A stretch of 64,000 nt of DNA from Janthinobacterium sp. GW458P (GTDB taxonomy: Bacteria > Pseudomonadota > Gammaproteobacteria > Burkholderiales > Burkholderiaceae_D), in assembly GCF_002127585.1 (NCBI RefSeq), contig NZ_NEGZ01000017.1:1-64000 (forward strand), in the 5' to 3' direction. Of this stretch, positions 1-7,980 are shown piece after piece. The notes under the pieces are model-generated. The model had not been told where the DNA came from. It searched no databases and saw only the letters and a list, made by a program, of their open reading frames with translations. How positions within the stretch are numbered: the first letter of the stretch is position 1; each line of letters starts with the position of its first letter. The position numbers and the translations under genes are program-made.

Positions 1-124
1 GGCGCTGCTGCCGCTGGTCAACACCGGCCCCGGCAACGACAGCGAATGCACCGCGCTGCTGGCCCGCGCGCGCGCGCAGCCGGTGGCGCCGAAACCGGGC
101 AAGACGCCGCGCAAAAGCCGCTGA
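1..124 (+). CDS. C-terminal end of an unidentified protein (partial)
   Basis: An open frame runs in from the left edge, in frame from base 2, and stops at TGA 122-124, giving about 40 residues. The tail is Ala/Arg-rich and ends in a basic Lys-Pro-Arg stretch. I do not recognise the family. Base use is high GC and codon-like, so this is probably the true 3' end of a gene whose body lies outside the window. Confidence 0.5.
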   Translation, partial: ALLPLVNTGPGNDSECTALLARARAQPVAPKPGKTPRKSR

Positions 125-166
125 TGGGTGCGGCAGCTGGGCGCTTTTACAATTGTTACACCCCTA

Positions 167-184
167 TGTGCGTTGCCGAACAGA
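167..184 (+). promoter_or_regulatory. Shared palindromic motif, copy 1
   Basis: TGTGCGTTGCCGAACAGA. It is the first of four copies of TGTNCGKYRSCGNACRGA in the first 3 kb, each upstream of an envelope gene; this one lies 123 bp before the start of the small glycine-zipper lipoprotein gene. The outer pentamers form an imperfect inverted repeat (TGTNC, 6-bp spacer, GNACA), as expected for a dimeric regulator. The Crp/Fnr-type protein encoded nearby is the obvious candidate, by inference only. Confidence 0.55.
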
Positions 185-307
185 CCCTGCCTTGCCACAA
201 TTCTATTCTGTGATCGTGCCTGAAACACCCGAGACGTGGCGATACGAACGACCTTCCCGCGCATACCATGCCGGCGCCACGAGGTCCGAATTCATAGGAG
301 ATTTATC

Positions 308-526
308 ATGCAAACCATCAAAAAACTCGCCGCCACCGCTTCCGTCGCCACCTTGCTGCTGAGCCTGACCGCCTGCGCCAACATGTCCAACCAGGATAAA
401 AACACGGCCATCGGCGCCGGTGTCGGCGCCGTTGCCGGCTCCGTGCTGACGGGCGGCAGCGCCGTCGGCGCAGTCGGCGGCGCCGCCGTCGGCGGCGTGA
501 TCGGCAACCAGGTCAAGCCGAAGTAA
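308..526 (+). CDS. Small glycine-zipper lipoprotein (OsmB-like)
   Basis: The product is 72 aa. It starts with a lipoprotein signal peptide with lipobox Leu-Thr-Ala-Cys near residues 19-22, so it should be acylated and held in the envelope. Residues 34-68 are an uninterrupted Gly/Ala zipper ending in GNQV, as in OsmB and 17-kDa antigen-type proteins. I chose the ATG at 308 because AGGAG sits just upstream; the in-frame ATG at 236 lacks a site and would bury the signal peptide. It has its own upstream motif and a strong terminator, so it is probably monocistronic and stress-controlled. Exact function is unknown. Confidence 0.85.
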   Translation: MQTIKKLAATASVATLLLSLTACANMSNQDKNTAIGAGVGAVAGSVLTGGSAVGAVGGAAVGGVIGNQVKPK

Positions 527-537
527 CCGGCCGGCGG

Positions 538-577
538 AAAAGCGGGGCGGGCGCGCAGGCGCCTGCCCCGCTTTTTT
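538..577 (+). terminator. Rho-independent terminator
   Basis: A long GC-rich hairpin (arms built on AAGCGGGGC and GCCCCGCTT) is followed by a run of T. It begins 12 bp after the stop of the 72-aa lipoprotein gene. Confidence 0.9.
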
Positions 578-622
578 GCGTCCGGCTGCCGTTGCCGCTA
601 TTGAAAAATTACTCTCAAGAAA

Positions 623-1420
623 TTAGACGAAGACGTTGGCCATGCCGATGGGGCCGGCATCCTTGACCAGTTCGTAGCAGCGGCAGGACACGGCTTCCAG
701 GCCCGCCGAATCGAGGATCTCGATGTTGCCGCGACTGTAGCTGATGAGTTTTTGCTGTTGCAGCGCACTGGCCGCCTTGGTCACGCCGACCCGCCGCACG
801 CCCAGCGTATGGGCGAGGAATTCGTGGGTCAGGTGGAATTTTTCCGACTGCAGGCGGTCGCGCGTGATCAGCAGCGAACGGGCCAGGCGCGCTTCGAGCA
901 CGTGAAAGCGGCTGCACACGGCAATCTGGATGGCTTGCGCCAGCAGGGTGTCGGTGTAGCGGTACAGCAGGCGCTGCAGGGAATCGAGGCGGACGAATTC
1001 GGCGCAGAAGTCGGCCCGCGCGATGCGGCTGGCCGTGCCGGAACGTTGCACCACGGCACGCACTTGCGCCAGGTCATGCCCGAGCGCGACGGAGGCGCCC
1101 AGCACGCCTTCGCGGCCGACGGAACCCACCTCGAGCGTCATGCGGCCTTCCGCCACGGCCAGCAGCGAAATCAGGCAGTCGCCGGGAAAATAGATGTAGT
1201 CGATGGCCTGGCCAGGTTCGTACAGCACGTCGCCCACCTCGACCGTGACGGTGTGGAACAGCGCCGACAGGTGCCGCAGGTCAGGCTCGGGCAGGCTGGC
1301 CAGCAAGCGGTTGCTGGCGGCAGGCGTGCTCAAGCCGGTACGGCCCGTGTCGCGGGACAGGTTCAAGCTGGCGGTCATTGATGGCATTGCCTTTTCCTGG
1401 TCGTCGTTACAACTCGACAT
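623..1420 (-). CDS. Crp/Fnr-family transcriptional regulator
   Basis: The product is 265 aa, or 254 aa from the in-frame ATG at 1387, which has AGGAAAAGG just upstream; both starts have a plausible ribosome site. Residues about 40-160 form a cyclic-nucleotide-binding-type beta-barrel. Residues about 175-255 form a winged helix with the recognition segment around RRVGVTKAASAL. No Fnr-type cysteine cluster is present, so it is not an Fe-S oxygen sensor; the ligand is unknown. It is read away from the forward-strand envelope genes that share a palindromic motif and is the best candidate for their regulator (inference). Confidence 0.88.
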   Translation of the reverse strand: MSSCNDDQEKAMPSMTASLNLSRDTGRTGLSTPAASNRLLASLPEPDLRHLSALFHTVTVEVGDVLYEPGQAIDYIYFPGDCLISLLAVAEGRMTLEVGSVGREGVLGASVALGHDLAQVRAVVQRSGTASRIARADFCAEFVRLDSLQRLLYRYTDTLLAQAIQIAVCSRFHVLEARLARSLLITRDRLQSEKFHLTHEFLAHTLGVRRVGVTKAASALQQQKLISYSRGNIEILDSAGLEAVSCRCYELVKDAGPIGMANVFV

Positions 1421-1458
1421 AATTTTTACCTAGCGTACGGCGCGGCACCGGTCCTGTA

Positions 1459-1476
1459 TGTACGGTGACGCACGGA
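1459..1476 (+). promoter_or_regulatory. Shared palindromic motif, copy 2
   Basis: TGTACGGTGACGCACGGA, the most diverged of the four copies in its right half. It lies 39 bp upstream of the Crp/Fnr gene's first start codon and 111 bp before the 220-aa glycine-zipper gene, so it could serve both directions, including autoregulation. Confidence 0.45.
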
Positions 1477-1587
1477 AGCGCGGGACGCGGCGCAGCACAC
1501 TGACTGCACCGGCTTGCGATACCGGCCTGGCCAGCCCGAACACACGCAGTACCGGATTCATTATTTTAAAAAACCAAGGAGCATTCC

Positions 1588-2250
1588 ATGACTACCACCA
1601 CCAAATCCCTCCACCCGCTGGTCCTGGCCGCCGCCGTCGCCGTCCTGCTGTTCTGCGGCGTCGGCACGGCCGCCCTGATGGGCTGGCTGCCCGCCTCGCA
1701 GGGCGACACGCAGCCGCTGCCGGCGAGCACCTCGGCCGAACAGATGGCCAGCCTGCAGGCGAACCAGCCGAACCAGGCGGCCGCCATGCAGCCGCTGGCG
1801 GCCCTGCCGCAGCAGGCGCAGCAGCCACAGCCCATGCAGCAGCCCGCTCCCGCGCGCCAGCCACAGCCACAGCCACAGCCACAGCAATATGCTGCCGCGC
1901 CGGCGCCGCAGGTGTGCAGCAACTGCGGCGTGATCGAAGCCATCCATGAAGTCAATACGCGCGCCGAAGGCAGCGGCGTCGGCGCGGCCGGCGGGGCCGT
2001 CGTCGGCGGCTTGCTGGGCAACCAGGTCGGCGGCGGCCACGGCAGGCAGCTGGCCACCGTGCTGGGCGCCGTTGGCGGCGCCGTGGCCGGCAACCAGATC
2101 GAGGGCAGCGTGCGCGCCACGCGCAGCTACAACATCGTCGTGCGCCTCGATAACGGCAAGACGCGCACCGTGCACCAGAGCGCCGCGCCGAACTGGCGCC
2201 AGGGCGACCGCGTGCGCGTCGTCAACGGCGGCTTGCGCGCGCTCGGTTAA
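1588..2250 (+). CDS. Glycine-zipper 2TM-domain envelope protein (SlyB/17-kDa antigen type)
   Basis: The product is 220 aa. An N-terminal hydrophobic segment (about 10-34) acts as membrane anchor or uncleaved signal. A Gln/Pro/Ala-rich linker follows (about 40-105), including a Pro-Gln repeat. The cysteine pair in CSNCG starts the folded part, then come two glycine-zipper stretches (about 130-170) and a small beta domain near the C-terminus. This matches the 17-kDa surface antigen/SlyB family, which sits in the outer membrane or periplasm and buffers envelope stress. AAGGAG lies just before the ATG, and a terminator follows about 50 bp after the stop. Confidence 0.85.
   Translation: MTTTTKSLHPLVLAAAVAVLLFCGVGTAALMGWLPASQGDTQPLPASTSAEQMASLQANQPNQAAAMQPLAALPQQAQQPQPMQQPAPARQPQPQPQPQQYAAAPAPQVCSNCGVIEAIHEVNTRAEGSGVGAAGGAVVGGLLGNQVGGGHGRQLATVLGAVGGAVAGNQIEGSVRATRSYNIVVRLDNGKTRTVHQSAAPNWRQGDRVRVVNGGLRALG
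1858..1884 (+). repeat. Hexanucleotide repeat coding for Pro-Gln
   Basis: CAGCCA is repeated four times plus CAG inside the linker of the glycine-zipper gene. Unit length is a multiple of three, so copy changes would lengthen or shorten the linker without a frameshift. Confidence 0.85.
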
Positions 2251-2298
2251 GCGTGGCACGGCGGCCTTGCCGCCAGCGCAAGTTGCAAAACAAACACA

Positions 2299-2327
2299 CG
2301 CCCGGCCCGTCCGGGCGTTTTCTTTTT
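2299..2327 (+). terminator. Rho-independent terminator
   Basis: A perfect 7-bp stem (CGCCCGG / CCGGGCG, 5-nt loop) is followed directly by TTTTCTTTTT, about 50 bp after the stop of the 220-aa gene. It separates that gene from the next motif-bearing promoter. Confidence 0.9.
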
Positions 2328-2332
2328 GACAA

Positions 2333-2350
2333 TGTTCGTTGGCGTACAGA
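2333..2350 (+). promoter_or_regulatory. Shared palindromic motif, copy 3
   Basis: TGTTCGTTGGCGTACAGA. It lies just after the preceding terminator and 67 bp before the start of the 90-aa membrane protein, where a promoter element is expected. It shares GTTGSCGNACAGA with copy 1. Confidence 0.6.
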
Positions 2351-2417
2351 TGAGTTGCCCATGACGCGAGATGATGCACTCAGGAAATCTCAACCGTGCT
2401 CACTTCAAGGAGATGCG

Positions 2418-2690
2418 ATGAATCACGACAAGACAGGCAGCAACAGGATCTGGCTGGGTTTTATCGGCGGCGGCATGCTCGCTACCGCGCTGGGCTTTTG
2501 CGCGCTGGACCTGGCGCCCGCGGCCGGCAGCGCGCCCGTGTTCGGCGTCATGCTGCTGCTCACCGGCGGCATGCTCAGCTGCCTGGCGGGCGCCGTCGGC
2601 ATGGCCGGCATGCTGGCCTGGCTGCCGGGCATGGATGCCGGCCCGGCGCTGGCGCGCGACAGCGGCGCGGCAAATAAGCTGGCTAAATAA
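2418..2690 (+). CDS. Small two-helix inner-membrane protein, unknown function
   Basis: The product is 90 aa. Two strongly hydrophobic segments (about 12-32 and 42-68), rich in Gly, Leu and Met, indicate a hairpin-like membrane protein with short polar ends. AAGGAGATGCG precedes the ATG at 2418; the longer in-frame extension from 2253 would run through the upstream terminator and is rejected. I recognise no family. It sits between two copies of the shared motif and probably belongs to the same envelope response as its neighbours. Confidence 0.75.
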   Translation: MNHDKTGSNRIWLGFIGGGMLATALGFCALDLAPAAGSAPVFGVMLLLTGGMLSCLAGAVGMAGMLAWLPGMDAGPALARDSGAANKLAK

Positions 2691-2696
2691 GGCTTG

Positions 2697-2714
2697 TGTA
2701 CGGCAGCGTACAGA
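2697..2714 (+). promoter_or_regulatory. Shared palindromic motif, copy 4
   Basis: TGTACGGCAGCGTACAGA contains a perfect inverted repeat, TGTAC-N6-GTACA. It starts 6 bp after the stop of the 90-aa membrane protein and precedes the lmo0937-type gene by 163 bp. Confidence 0.6.
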
Positions 2715-2877
2715 TAGTTTCAGAAACAAAGTAGACAATAAGTCATGGCATCAACGTTGCGCGATATGCAGGGCAACGCGAATGACAAAACAACGATGGC
2801 AGCGCCGCCCGCTACCTGCTTGCAAGCCGGAAACAGGCCCGCGCCGCCATCCACACACTACTCACGGAGGACACATC

Positions 2878-3024
2878 ATGCTCTACACAATCGCAGTAGT
2901 ACTCATCATTCTTTGGCTGCTGGGCCTGGTAACATCCTATACCATCGGCGGCTTCATTCACATCCTGCTCGTCGTGGCCGTGATCATGATCCTGTTGCGC
3001 CTGATTAGCGGACGCGGGCTCTAG
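2878..3024 (+). CDS. lmo0937-family small membrane peptide
   Basis: The product is 48 aa and almost entirely hydrophobic: two transmembrane segments (about 3-20 and 24-42) separated by the family's conserved SYTIGGFIH turn, with a short basic tail. Length and turn match the lmo0937 family, found in many bacteria as a stress-associated membrane peptide of unknown role. GGAGGACACATC precedes the ATG; the longer ORF upstream of it is not supported. Confidence 0.88.
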   Translation: MLYTIAVVLIILWLLGLVTSYTIGGFIHILLVVAVIMILLRLISGRGL

Positions 3025-3166
3025 CCCGCAAGCGTCAGCACAGGCCGGGCGGTGCACGTGCAAACGGGCGCCGCCTTTTTGCGTGCGCTGGCAAGCCGGC
3101 CCATTTTGCAGTAACGTGTGCGGGTAGTTCTGGGTAGGTCCCAATAACAAAACAAGGAGAAAATCC

Positions 3167-3847
3167 ATGAAAGCATTCAAAAACGGCGCTGGCGCCAAAT
3201 CCCTGATCGGCATGCTGGTCCTCGCGCTGGCCGCCACCGGCTGCGCGGATATGTCCGCAACGCAACGCGGCACGGCCACGGGCGCGGGCATCGGCGCGGG
3301 CCTGGGCGCCCTGATCGGCGGCACCACCGGCGGCGGCAGCAGCGGCCGCACGGCCGGCGGCGCCCTGCTGGGCGCGGCCGCGGGTGCCGTGGTCGGCAAT
3401 ATCTGGTCGAACCGCATGGAAAACCAGAAGCGCGCGATGGAGCAAGCCACGCAAGGCACGGGCGTGCAAGTGTCGCAAACGGCCGACAACCGCCTGAAAA
3501 TGGAAATCCCCAGCGATATTTCCTTCGACACCAACCGCGCCGACATCAAGGGCAACTTCCGCCCCATCCTCGACCGCTTTGCCGCCACCCTGAATGAAAA
3601 CCCGAACACCACGGTCAGCATCATCGGCCACACGGACAGCACGGGCAGCGATTCCATCAATGAACCGCTGTCGGTGGAACGCGCGGCCCACACGCGCGAC
3701 TACCTGTCCATGCGCGGCGTCTCGCCCACCCGCGTCGTCACGGAAGGCCGCGGCGCCCGCGAGCCGATCGCCTCGAACGCGGATGCATCGGGACGCGCAC
3801 GCAATCGCCGCGTGGAAATCTATGTAGCGGAATTGGCGCCACGCTAA
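3167..3847 (+). CDS. OmpA-domain lipoprotein with glycine zipper (YiaD-like)
   Basis: The product is 226 aa. The lipobox near residue 25 (Ala-Thr-Gly-Cys) marks an outer-membrane lipoprotein. Residues about 35-85 are a glycine zipper. Residues about 110-220 are an OmpA C-terminal peptidoglycan-binding domain with the expected FDTNRADIKGNF, GHTDSTGS and RNRRVEI motifs. The protein should tether the outer membrane to the cell wall, as YiaD does in Escherichia coli. CAAGGAGAAAATCC is a strong ribosome site. I found no clear copy of the shared 18-bp motif upstream, only a half site near 3117. Confidence 0.9.
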   Translation: MKAFKNGAGAKSLIGMLVLALAATGCADMSATQRGTATGAGIGAGLGALIGGTTGGGSSGRTAGGALLGAAAGAVVGNIWSNRMENQKRAMEQATQGTGVQVSQTADNRLKMEIPSDISFDTNRADIKGNFRPILDRFAATLNENPNTTVSIIGHTDSTGSDSINEPLSVERAAHTRDYLSMRGVSPTRVVTEGRGAREPIASNADASGRARNRRVEIYVAELAPR

Positions 3848-3882
3848 ACTTCCGCCAAGATGAACTGACACCATGCGGTTCA

Positions 3883-3924
3883 GGGCCGGGCTCTGTATCC
3901 GACAGAACCCGGCCCTTGTCATTT
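3883..3924 (+). terminator. Probable terminator hairpin
   Basis: A 14-bp stem with one mismatch (GGGCCGGG arm facing CCCGGCCC) around a short loop is followed by TTGTCATTT. The T run is weak. It lies 36 bp after the OmpA-domain gene. Confidence 0.7.
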
Positions 3925-4013
3925 GGGCGTGACGCCGCCTTGATGCGCGGGACATGGACGCCTGCGGAGGCGGAGAAGTCCCGTCCGGGCCCGGCGCCCG
4001 TCTGGCCGGCAGT

Positions 4014-4556
4014 TTACCTGCAGCGGGCGTACAGCAGGCATTGTCTGGGTTCCTCGGCAAGATTTGGCAGGACCAAGTGTCGCGCAAGCTTTCCTTCAAG
4101 CACAAACCCGGCCTTTTCCAGGGTGCGCGCCGAGGCACGATTTTCTGTATCACAGCTTGCCTGGACGCGAAAACAGTGCGGCAGCGCCAGCGCGGCCTCG
4201 CTCACGGCATGGACGGCCTCGGACATGAAACCGGCGCCCCAATCCTTGCGTTGCAAAACGTATCCGATATCGATCATGTGATCATGCAAGCTGGCTTCCA
4301 GCATGCCGATAGCCTGGTCCTCCTTGCCCTGACGGGCCAGGACGTAGGGACGGCTACGCCCGCTATCCCATTCCTGTATGCAATATGCAATAAAGGCTTC
4401 CGTGTCGGCGATGGCGCGGTGCGGCCGCCAGACCATATAGCGGACGACGTCAGTATCTTGAGCATACGCATCAAAAATAACGGCGCTGTCGGATGTGCGC
4501 GGCTTGCGCAAGGTGAGCCTTGGCGTGCGCAATACCTCTGGCAGAGACAGTAACAT
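4014..4556 (-). CDS. GNAT-family N-acetyltransferase (RimJ/RimL-like)
   Basis: The product is 180 aa. The fold shows an N-terminal LRTPRLTLRKP strand, a central IGYVLQRKDWGAGFMSEA stretch (acetyl-CoA loop, glycine-poor as in RimJ/RimL relatives) and a C-terminal SARTLEKAGF motif. It transfers acetyl groups from acetyl-CoA; the acceptor is unknown, ribosomal-protein-type or small-molecule. I chose the ATG at 4556 because GAGGATTGTCA lies just upstream; an ATG at 4604 would add 16 residues without homology. It converges with the OmpA-domain gene. Confidence 0.85.
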   Translation of the reverse strand: MLLSLPEVLRTPRLTLRKPRTSDSAVIFDAYAQDTDVVRYMVWRPHRAIADTEAFIAYCIQEWDSGRSRPYVLARQGKEDQAIGMLEASLHDHMIDIGYVLQRKDWGAGFMSEAVHAVSEAALALPHCFRVQASCDTENRASARTLEKAGFVLEGKLARHLVLPNLAEEPRQCLLYARCR

Positions 4557-4940
4557 TGACAATCCTCGGTACGGTTCAGTAATTTGTAAAAAAATCAACA
4601 GCATGGATGTGCGTCAGCCGTGGGGCACAGCGCCTGCGGGGCCGCGGCCAGTTCTGCGGGCGATCGCCGCGAGGCGATCACTGCGCGCATTTTTTGCCGG
4701 GAGGTGCGTTTGGCAAGCTTATCCGCCATGTATTGACAGCGCGCGGATGCAGGACCATGCAGGGAGATCATTTCGCCTCCGCGGCGTGGCGTTCCAGGGA
4801 GGCCACCAGGACAGTCTTCGACGAAGCCTGCCCTCTCGCCATCGACAGCGGCCGGCCCGTGCTGGCATTGCCCCCGGCAAGCTGGCGTCCAGCTTGCCGG
4901 GGGCATGCGGAGTGCCGGCTATTTCTTCATGCGCGGCGCT
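4557..4940. other. 384-bp stretch without a supported gene
   Basis: Short frames exist on both strands, but none has a ribosome site and a recognisable product. The only clear structure is the perfect hairpin at 4870-4904. The rest presumably holds the promoter of the reverse-strand acetyltransferase gene. Confidence 0.5.
4870..4904 (-). terminator. Perfect 16-bp hairpin downstream of the M16 peptidase gene
   Basis: GCCCCCGGCAAGCTGG and its exact reverse complement are separated by 3 bases. It lies 37 bp past the stop of the reverse-strand peptidase gene. No T run follows on either strand, so it may protect the transcript 3' end or aid Rho-type termination rather than be a classic terminator. 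Confidence 0.55.
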
Positions 4941-7769
4941 TTACCTGGCCGTGCCCGCCTTGGCGCCGCCTTCCTTGGCCACCTTGGCAAAATCGCCCGC
5001 CGTCACCACCGACACGGCCGCTGGCTTCAGGTGCTCGCGCAAGGCCTGGTTCACTTGCGCCAGGGTCAGGGCGGATACCTTCGCTTCCAGGTCCTTGTCA
5101 TAGGCCATGGTGCGCTCTTCGGCAAGGTAGCCGGCCAGTTCGCGCGCCAGGCCGCTGTCCTGCGTGCGGCCCACTTCCTGCGATTGCAGCCAGCCCTTCT
5201 TCGCTTCGGCCAGTTCCTCCTGCGTGAAGCCGTCGGCCAGCGCCTTGGCGATTTCCTCGCGCAGGGCCGCTTCCACCTTGACGGTGTTTTGCGGCGCGCT
5301 GATGGCGTAGGCCATCCAGTAGCCGGCCGGCTCGCGCGACGGCACGGACACTTGCGAGCCGACGCCGTACGACAGGCCTTCCTTCTGGCGGATGCGGTCG
5401 GCCAGGCGGCTGCGCAAGGCGCCGCCGCCGAGCATGTGGTTGGCCATCAGCAAGGCCGGATAGCTGGCGGCGTCATCCTTGAGGGGAATCGGCTGGATGG
5501 CGAACAGCACGCTGTTGGCCTTGTCCGGTGTTTCCAGCGTGACTTTCTCGCCACTGACGGGCTTGACGGCGTCGGGAATGCGCACATACGGCTGCTGCGC
5601 CTTCCAGCTGCCGTACAGGCTGGCCACTTGCGCCTTCAGCGCGGCCGGGTCGAAGTCGCCCACGGCGGCAAAGGTGGCGTTCGACGCGCCATAGTAGGCG
5701 CCATGGAAGGCTTTCACATCGGAAACCTTGATGGCTTTCCATTGCGCCAGCTCGGCCGGCAGGGTGGCCACGTGGCGCACATGGCCTTCCGGCGTGGCGT
5801 CGAGCAGGCGGCGGAAGGCGTTCACGGCCAGCGGCTGCGGCTCAGGCAATTCCTGCTCGGCGCGGCCCACGCGCTCGCGCTGCAATTCCAGGAATTCCGT
5901 CTCGTTCAGGGCCGGCTTTTGCAGCACTTGCGCCAGCAGGTCCATGGCGGCCGGCAAGTTCTCGCGCTTGCCCGTCAGCATGGCGGTCACGCCTTCGGCG
6001 CCGCCCGAGATGGCCACTTGCATGCCCAGCTGGTCGAACTTGTCCTTCACTTCCTGGCGCGACAGTTTATCCGTGCCGCGCGACAGCAGATTGGCCGTGT
6101 AGCTGCCCACTTGCCCCTTGCCGCGCAGACTGTCTTCGCTGCCGATCTGCAATTTCAACACGACGCTGACGTTGCCGCCCTTGGTTTTCTTCGGCAGCAA
6201 GGCGCCTTTCAAGCCGTTCGGCAAGGTGAAGCGCTGGGTGCGCGCCTCGATATTGTCCGGGCTCGGGTCGAACGCTTCGCCCTGCGCCACGACGGCGCGG
6301 CCCGTGTAGCCGGCCAGCTGCGGCGCCACGTCGGCGTAGGCCGGCACGACGGTGCGGTCCGGCGCATCGGTGGGGATGAAACGGCCCAGGGTGCGGTTCG
6401 AGCTCTTCAGGTATTTCTCGGCCGCCGCCTGCACCTGCGCCGTCGTCAGCTTGTCGAGCTGGTCGCGCTGCAGGAAGAACAGGCGCCAGTCGCCGGCCGC
6501 CAGCGACTCCGTCAGGGCGATCGTCATGCGCGCCGTGTTCGAGGTGATCAGTTCCACCTGCTTGTTCAGCTGTTGCTTGACGCGCGCCACTTCCGCATCC
6601 GTGATCGGCTGCGATTTCAGCTCTTCCAGCACTTTCAGCATGGCCGCTTGCGCCGCGTCCAGGTTGCCATCGACGGGCACGAGCGCGCCGAACAGGTTGT
6701 AGCCCGGTTCCAGGTTGCTCACCGAGTTGTATTCGATCTTGCTGGCCAGCTTGGTTTCCACCAGCGCCTTGTGCAGGCGGCCGGCGGGCGCGTCCGTCAG
6801 CACATGGCCGAGCACCTCGATGGCGACGGCGTCCGGGTTGCCGGACGGCGCCACGTGGTAGCCGGCGCCGACGAACTGCGTGCCGCCGCTGCGGCGCACC
6901 GTCACGGCGCGTTCGCCATCCTGCACGGGTTCAGCCGTATAAGTCGGTTCGATCACGCGCGTCGGTTTCGGGATCTTGCCGAACAAATCATTGATCTGCT
7001 TCAAGACCTTGGCTTCATCGAAGCGGCCCGCCACCATCAGCACGGCATTATCAGGCTGATAATATTTATGATAAAACGCGCGCAGGCGGGGAATGTTGAC
7101 CTGCTCGATGTCGGAACGGGCGCCGATGGTCGACTTGCCGTAGTTGTGCCAGTCATAGGCGATGGCCTGGATGCGTTCGCTGGTTACGCCGATCGGGTCG
7201 CTCTCGCCCATCTCGAACTCGTTGCGCACGACCGTCATCTCGCCCTTCTGCGTCTTCGGGTTCCACAGGTCGTTCTGGTCGATGGCCGCGTTGACCATGC
7301 GGTCCGCTTCCATCGCCAGCATCTGGCGCAGGTTGTCGTCGTTGGCGGGGAAGGTGGCGTAGTAATTGGTGCGGTCGTACCAGGTGGTGCCGTTGAACTG
7401 CGCGCCCGTCGAGTTCAGGATCTCGACCGGGGTTTTCGTGCCCTTCCTGACGCCGAAGTTGGCGCTGGGCTTGAACAGCAGGTGCTCGAGCAAGTGGGCC
7501 ATGCCCGTTTCGCCATAGTTTTCATGGCGCGAGCCGACCAGGTAGACGATGTTGGTGGTGAGCGTAGGCTTGCTGGCGTCCGGGAACAGCAGCACGCGCA
7601 AGCCGTTGGCCAGCCGGTATTCGGTAATGCCTTCGACGGAGGTGACTTTGACGGCGGCGGCGAGCTTGCCGGTTTTCTGGGTCGGGGCCGCTTCCACGGG
7701 GGTGGCGGCGAATGCCAGCGAAGGCGACAGGATGCCGGCGGCAAGCAGGAGGGCAGTAATTGGTTTCAA
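4941..7769 (-). CDS. Periplasmic M16 (pitrilysin/insulinase) zinc metallopeptidase
   Basis: The product is 942 aa with a signal peptide (about 1-21). The inverted zinc motif HLLEH lies at residues 92-96, with the distal glutamate expected in the NEFEMGE segment about 75 residues later. The length fits two fused M16 modules: an active N-terminal half and a C-terminal half that lacks HxxEH but keeps the M16C-type fold. Members degrade peptides or unfolded proteins in the periplasm. It is transcribed alone, diverging from the small secreted protein gene to its right. Confidence 0.92.
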   Translation of the reverse strand: MKPITALLLAAGILSPSLAFAATPVEAAPTQKTGKLAAAVKVTSVEGITEYRLANGLRVLLFPDASKPTLTTNIVYLVGSRHENYGETGMAHLLEHLLFKPSANFGVRKGTKTPVEILNSTGAQFNGTTWYDRTNYYATFPANDDNLRQMLAMEADRMVNAAIDQNDLWNPKTQKGEMTVVRNEFEMGESDPIGVTSERIQAIAYDWHNYGKSTIGARSDIEQVNIPRLRAFYHKYYQPDNAVLMVAGRFDEAKVLKQINDLFGKIPKPTRVIEPTYTAEPVQDGERAVTVRRSGGTQFVGAGYHVAPSGNPDAVAIEVLGHVLTDAPAGRLHKALVETKLASKIEYNSVSNLEPGYNLFGALVPVDGNLDAAQAAMLKVLEELKSQPITDAEVARVKQQLNKQVELITSNTARMTIALTESLAAGDWRLFFLQRDQLDKLTTAQVQAAAEKYLKSSNRTLGRFIPTDAPDRTVVPAYADVAPQLAGYTGRAVVAQGEAFDPSPDNIEARTQRFTLPNGLKGALLPKKTKGGNVSVVLKLQIGSEDSLRGKGQVGSYTANLLSRGTDKLSRQEVKDKFDQLGMQVAISGGAEGVTAMLTGKRENLPAAMDLLAQVLQKPALNETEFLELQRERVGRAEQELPEPQPLAVNAFRRLLDATPEGHVRHVATLPAELAQWKAIKVSDVKAFHGAYYGASNATFAAVGDFDPAALKAQVASLYGSWKAQQPYVRIPDAVKPVSGEKVTLETPDKANSVLFAIQPIPLKDDAASYPALLMANHMLGGGALRSRLADRIRQKEGLSYGVGSQVSVPSREPAGYWMAYAISAPQNTVKVEAALREEIAKALADGFTQEELAEAKKGWLQSQEVGRTQDSGLARELAGYLAEERTMAYDKDLEAKVSALTLAQVNQALREHLKPAAVSVVTAGDFAKVAKEGGAKAGTAR

Positions 7770-7980
7770 GGCGGATTCCTGGTAACACTACGTTTAAAGA
7801 TGCGCAAGCGCAATACGATACGGGCGCAAAAATTGCCATGGACCCGCGCTGCGTCTTCGCCGCCCAGGGAAATGATTGCTCTCGCAATTTACGGCATACT
7901 TATCAGTTACGCAAGTACCTGTCATGGAGCGGTTATATGCGCGTGTTATACTCCACGGTTCCAGAACTATCTGCCTGTAT

